From contig NZ_JAMFLZ010000001.1 of the NCBI RefSeq assembly GCF_023502325.1, positions 682,001 through 746,000 on the forward strand: DNA of 64,000 bases, in the 5' to 3' direction. The DNA comes from Wocania_A spongiicola. Lineage in GTDB: Bacteria; Bacteroidota; Bacteroidia; Flavobacteriales; Flavobacteriaceae. The notes beneath the pieces are model-generated. The model was not told where the DNA came from. It was given only the letters and a program-made list of their open reading frames with translations, and did no database searches. Position numbers and translations under genes: made by a program. Shown one piece after another: positions 60,428-64,000 of the stretch (positions are counted from its first letter, which is position 1; each line of letters begins with the position of its first letter).

Positions 60428-61105
60428 TTAATAACTTAATTCAGTTACAATTAATCTTTTTATATAATAATCATCAAAATCCACTTTATGTGCCAACATT
60501 CTTTTGGCAATGAATTCAGATATTATAATTCCAAAATCATTTCTGTCTTTTACAAAAGAACTCCAGAAATCAGACTTATCAGAAATTGAATTCAGGGCTT
60601 TAAGATATTTTCCGTTAAAATTTGATTCCACAAAATTCATATATCTTTTTTGTATCGAATCTCTTGAAATTTCATTTTCATTAAATGGCATTTCCATTAA
60701 ACCATTTTCAAATGTTCCGTCAGAATTGAGACATTTAGTTCTGCCTTTAACTAATAGAGCTTTATCGTTCCATGGATTTTTTTCAATCCAAGTTGAGTCA
60801 ACTACACAATAGATTTCAAGTCTTAAAGTACTTTCATTAAAAAGATTTCTAGATTTTTCTGAAAACTCAATTAGATGCTCGGTTTTGCCTTCACTAATTT
60901 CAGTCACAAATTTTTCATAAGCACTTTTGGTATCTAAATTCGGATATTGTCTTTTTAGAAAGTCATTTTCAAATTCAGATACAAGCAAATTCAGAGTTTC
61001 GCTATTTTCTTTACCTAATATTTTGTCGAATTCCGTTATTCGATTTTTATTTTCAGAACATCCAATGAATAGAAGTAAGATTATAAATATTTTGAAAATT
61101 TTCAT
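60428..61105 (-). CDS. Lipoprotein, function unknown
   Basis: 225 residues with lipobox FIGCSEN (Cys16). The mature part is helical (ITEFDKILGKENSETLNLLVSEFENDFLKRQYP, AYEKFVTEISEGKTEHLIEFSEKSRNLF) with a short extended middle (CVVDSTWIEKNPWNDKALLVKG). I do not recognise the family. First unit of the cassette-like array; its ATG follows the opening box GTTAGCAAAC by 13 nt. Confidence 0.65.
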   Translation of the reverse strand: MKIFKIFIILLLFIGCSENKNRITEFDKILGKENSETLNLLVSEFENDFLKRQYPNLDTKSAYEKFVTEISEGKTEHLIEFSEKSRNLFNESTLRLEIYCVVDSTWIEKNPWNDKALLVKGRTKCLNSDGTFENGLMEMPFNENEISRDSIQKRYMNFVESNFNGKYLKALNSISDKSDFWSSFVKDRNDFGIIISEFIAKRMLAHKVDFDDYYIKRLIVTELSY

Positions 61106-61285
61106 TGGTTGGTTATATGTTTGCTAACTTGTTTATATAAAGAACTTTTATCCTTTTATCCGGTCTTTTTTGGATGCTATGCGGAAGTTTTGATGATTTT
61201 TATGTTCTTGAGTTTCCATAAAAAATGATAGAAAATTCTTATTAAATAAAGGTAATCATAATTTTATATAACAAGAAATAGTGGG

Positions 61286-62128
61286 TTAATTTATTTCAAG
61301 CTTATATAAATTACCATCAACTCCATGTGCCTTTTCATCTGAAATATAAAGTGTATTTTTATTTTTAAAGCAAATACTTTCCTTTTGCGAATTATGGTTT
61401 AACAGGAATTCTATTGCCTTTCCGCTAAAAAAATCAGTTTCTTTAAAATCGATAAAGACCCATACAGATTTTGAGTTTAAAAGCACTACTTTTTTACCAT
61501 CATCGCTAATATCTGCAGAAGTAATCCAACAATCTATTTCTGGGCAGGAATTAAAAGAAGATATATATTCGGCAATATGTTTGCCTTGTTTTGCAGGGAT
61601 TCTGTACAAATCAGTTTTACCAAAATCACCTTTTACACGGCTTTTAGTAAATATGTACAAGCTATCATTAAAATGAAAAAATGCTTCAGAATCAAAATAT
61701 AAATGTTTCTTTTTCGGTGGGAATTTATTTTGATTAGGATAGTTAAATGAAATACGTTCTATATTAATTTTACCTTTATTGTTTAAAGAATCGACACTGA
61801 TTTTTAAAATGGCTAAATTTTTGCGTTTGTTAGCATTATTTCCAAAATCACCAATATATATGTTTCCCTCCTTGTCAGACGCTAAGTCTTCCCAGTCGTT
61901 ATTTTTAGCATTTATTTTTAGTACTTTTTTTATTTTTCCATCACTTGAAAGCCCAAATAATTTAGATGCATTTCCACCATCATTTACCATCCATATTAAA
62001 TCAGAATGATTATTAGTTTCAATCCCAGAAGCTTCGTTTAATGCTTTAGGTAAATCTGCAATAATTTTTAAGTTTCCTGTACTGCAAGAAGATGTAAGTA
62101 GTATAAAAGATAAAAGAAACTTATTCAT
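61286..62128 (-). CDS. Beta-propeller lipoprotein, SdiA-regulated/NHL-like
   Basis: 280 residues with lipobox TSSCST (Cys15). Repeated strands with the pattern of six-bladed propellers: IWMVNDGGNASKLFGLSSDGKIKKVLKI, NDWEDLASDKEGNIYIGDFGNN, WITSADISDDGKKVVLLNS, ESICFKNKNTLYISDEKA. The SdiA-regulated and esterase-like phytase groups share this look. Enzymatic activity cannot be judged. Divergent from the flavoprotein gene with 48 bp between. Confidence 0.7.
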   Translation of the reverse strand: MNKFLLSFILLTSSCSTGNLKIIADLPKALNEASGIETNNHSDLIWMVNDGGNASKLFGLSSDGKIKKVLKINAKNNDWEDLASDKEGNIYIGDFGNNANKRKNLAILKISVDSLNNKGKINIERISFNYPNQNKFPPKKKHLYFDSEAFFHFNDSLYIFTKSRVKGDFGKTDLYRIPAKQGKHIAEYISSFNSCPEIDCWITSADISDDGKKVVLLNSKSVWVFIDFKETDFFSGKAIEFLLNHNSQKESICFKNKNTLYISDEKAHGVDGNLYKLEIN

Positions 62129-62176
62129 TTAGTAGAGATAATTTATAATGCTAAATTTACACCGTTTTTAAAACTT

Positions 62177-63388
<1,212 letters not shown>

Positions 63389-63937
63389 ATGAATACTTAT
63401 ATTGCTTTATTAAAAGGAATTAATGTTGGTGGGCACAAAAAGGTGCCGATGGAAGAGTTACGAGAGTTGCTTGCCATATCAGGATTAAAAAATATAAAAA
63501 CATACATACAAAGCGGAAATGTAGTTTTCCAATCTTCAGATACAAGCACTCAAAACATTGAAAAAATGATGCAAAGTGCAATTATCTCGCATTTTGATTT
63601 TGAGGTTTCTGTTTTAGTTAGAACAAGAAAACATCTACAGACTATTTTTAATAATTGTCCATTTTCTGAAGAAAAAAAAATAAAAAGTTACTTTACGATG
63701 TTGCATAATCTACCAGAAGAAGAATTGGTAAAGATCGCTTCAGAAAAAGTTTATGAAGGTGAAGAATATTACATCATTAATGATTGCATTTATTTTTATT
63801 GCGAAAAAGGATATGGTAAAGCCAAATTCAATATGAATTTTTTTGAACGAAAACTCAAAACAATTGGGACTGCTAGAAATTATAATACAATGGTAAAATT
63901 ACTAGCAATGTCTTTGGAAAATGAAAAAGGCGATTAG
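63389..63937 (+). CDS. DUF1697 family protein
   Basis: 182 residues. Matches DUF1697: YIALLKGINVGGHKKVPMEELRELL at the N-terminus, IKTYIQSGNVVFQS, FEVSVLVRTRKHLQTIFNNCPF and the C-terminal GTARNYNTMVKLLAM. Small cytosolic protein of unknown function. Starts on the nt after the stop of the flavoprotein gene, so co-transcribed. The remaining 63 nt of the window carry only a short hairpin (CTGTCT/AGACAG, 63977-63982/63985-63990). Confidence 0.9.
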   Translation: MNTYIALLKGINVGGHKKVPMEELRELLAISGLKNIKTYIQSGNVVFQSSDTSTQNIEKMMQSAIISHFDFEVSVLVRTRKHLQTIFNNCPFSEEKKIKSYFTMLHNLPEEELVKIASEKVYEGEEYYIINDCIYFYCEKGYGKAKFNMNFFERKLKTIGTARNYNTMVKLLAMSLENEKGD

Positions 63938-64000
63938 ATTTTACTTATTTTTGCTGAAAATATAAGATAAAATATCCTGTCTTTAGACAGTCTTTGTCGG

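Larger units (their letters stand above)
55484..61128 (-). mobile_element. Integron-like gene-cassette array without integrase (attC-like palindromes)
   Basis: Six units: five bounded by palindromic elements at 56168-56245, 57790-57921, 58535-58671, 59495-59632 and 60283-60422, plus a sixth, distal unit at 55484-56178 that lacks a recognisable own element. Each unit opens with a 10-nt box whose reverse complement opens that same unit's own terminal palindrome. Exact 10/10: 61119-61128 with 60413-60422; 60283-60292 with 59623-59632; 59495-59504 with 58662-58671. 9/10: 57790-57799 with 56236-56245. One unit (58544 to 57912) fails. Genes lie 1-36 nt from the boxes. This is the arrangement of integron cassettes; only the GTT/AAC triplets of the canonical boxes are invariant here. 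No integrase or attI is recognised, so it would be a cassette cluster lacking an integrase. Confidence 0.6.

Noticed and set aside
55484..61128. Canonical integron
   Set aside because: No integrase or attI, and the outer boxes depart from RYYYAAC/GTTRRRY at one or two positions; described only as integron-like.
55484..61128. CRISPR array
   Set aside because: The repeats are long imperfect palindromes separated by genes of 400-1500 bp, not short repeats with short spacers; no cas genes.
63977..63990. CTGTCT/AGACAG hairpin at the window end
   Set aside because: Too short, and truncated context; cannot tell a terminator from chance.

Overview
This 64 kb window is chromosomal DNA from a member of the Flavobacteriaceae (Bacteroidota). 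The evidence is A+T-rich DNA, a FecI/FecR/SusC/SusD module, many Bacteroidota-type lipoproteins (short signal peptide, lipobox, then Cys-Ser/Lys), TAnnTTTG-type promoters in front of several genes, an NAD-dependent epimerase-type threonine dehydrogenase typical of Flavobacterium relatives, DUF4407, M56/BlaI and HD-PycTM proteins. No rRNA, prophage, CRISPR array or IS transposase was seen. One tRNA (Leu, UAG) is present.

Layout. 1-9.0 kb: mixed housekeeping genes, mostly on the minus strand (ornithine-cyclodeaminase-like end fragment, S37 peptidase lipoprotein, GNAT, NTF2-like, STAS, DUF4407, BlaR1/BlaI pair with visible operators, EamA transporter, M20 dipeptidase). 9.0-10.1 kb: tRNA-Leu with promoter and terminator, then a gene-poor stretch with consecutive hairpins. 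10.1-12.9 kb: Lrp regulator divergent from tdh-kbl (threonine to glycine plus acetyl-CoA). 12.9-29.8 kb: an ECF sigma/anti-sigma pair and one long co-directional run: SusC, SusD, two M14 zinc carboxypeptidases, a gamma-glutamyltransferase-like Ntn hydrolase, a D-aminoacylase-like amidohydrolase, a lipoprotein Asp/Glu racemase, an FnIII-domain putative zinc amidohydrolase and a Glu/Asp:cation symporter. There are no carbohydrate enzymes. I read it as an uptake and catabolic locus for a D-glutamate-containing and/or gamma-linked peptide or polymer; poly-gamma-glutamate and peptidoglycan stem peptides are the main candidates. 30-38.5 kb: DsbD-like reductase, class V aminotransferase, GAF protein, HD-PycTM membrane protein. 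38.7-44.3 kb: AraC regulator followed by a methionine-sulfoxide repair and thiol cluster (MsrB, MsrA, redoxin, glutaredoxin-like, second MsrA, hydrolase-OsmC). 44.4-48.1 kb: a 1234-residue phosphoesterase / kinase-like / outer-membrane-barrel fusion. 48.2-55.5 kb: tripartite RND efflux operon whose TolC carries an extra periplasmic-binding domain, ending in a K+-channel-like gene.

55.5-61.1 kb is a compact array of small genes, nearly all on the minus strand, separated by about 80-140 bp imperfect palindromes. The 10 nt that open four of the five fully bounded units are the reverse complement of the 10 nt that begin the same unit's own terminal palindrome (three perfect, one 9/10). This is the geometry expected of integron gene cassettes with attC sites, but the boxes only partly fit the canonical attC consensus and no integrase is in the window. 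61.3-64 kb returns to ordinary genes (beta-propeller lipoprotein, HI0933-family flavoprotein, DUF1697).

The two signals most worth pursuing are the D-Glu/gamma-linkage locus (12.9-29.8 kb) and the attC-like cassette array (55.5-61.1 kb). The kinase-like domain inside the 44.4 kb fusion is the third.
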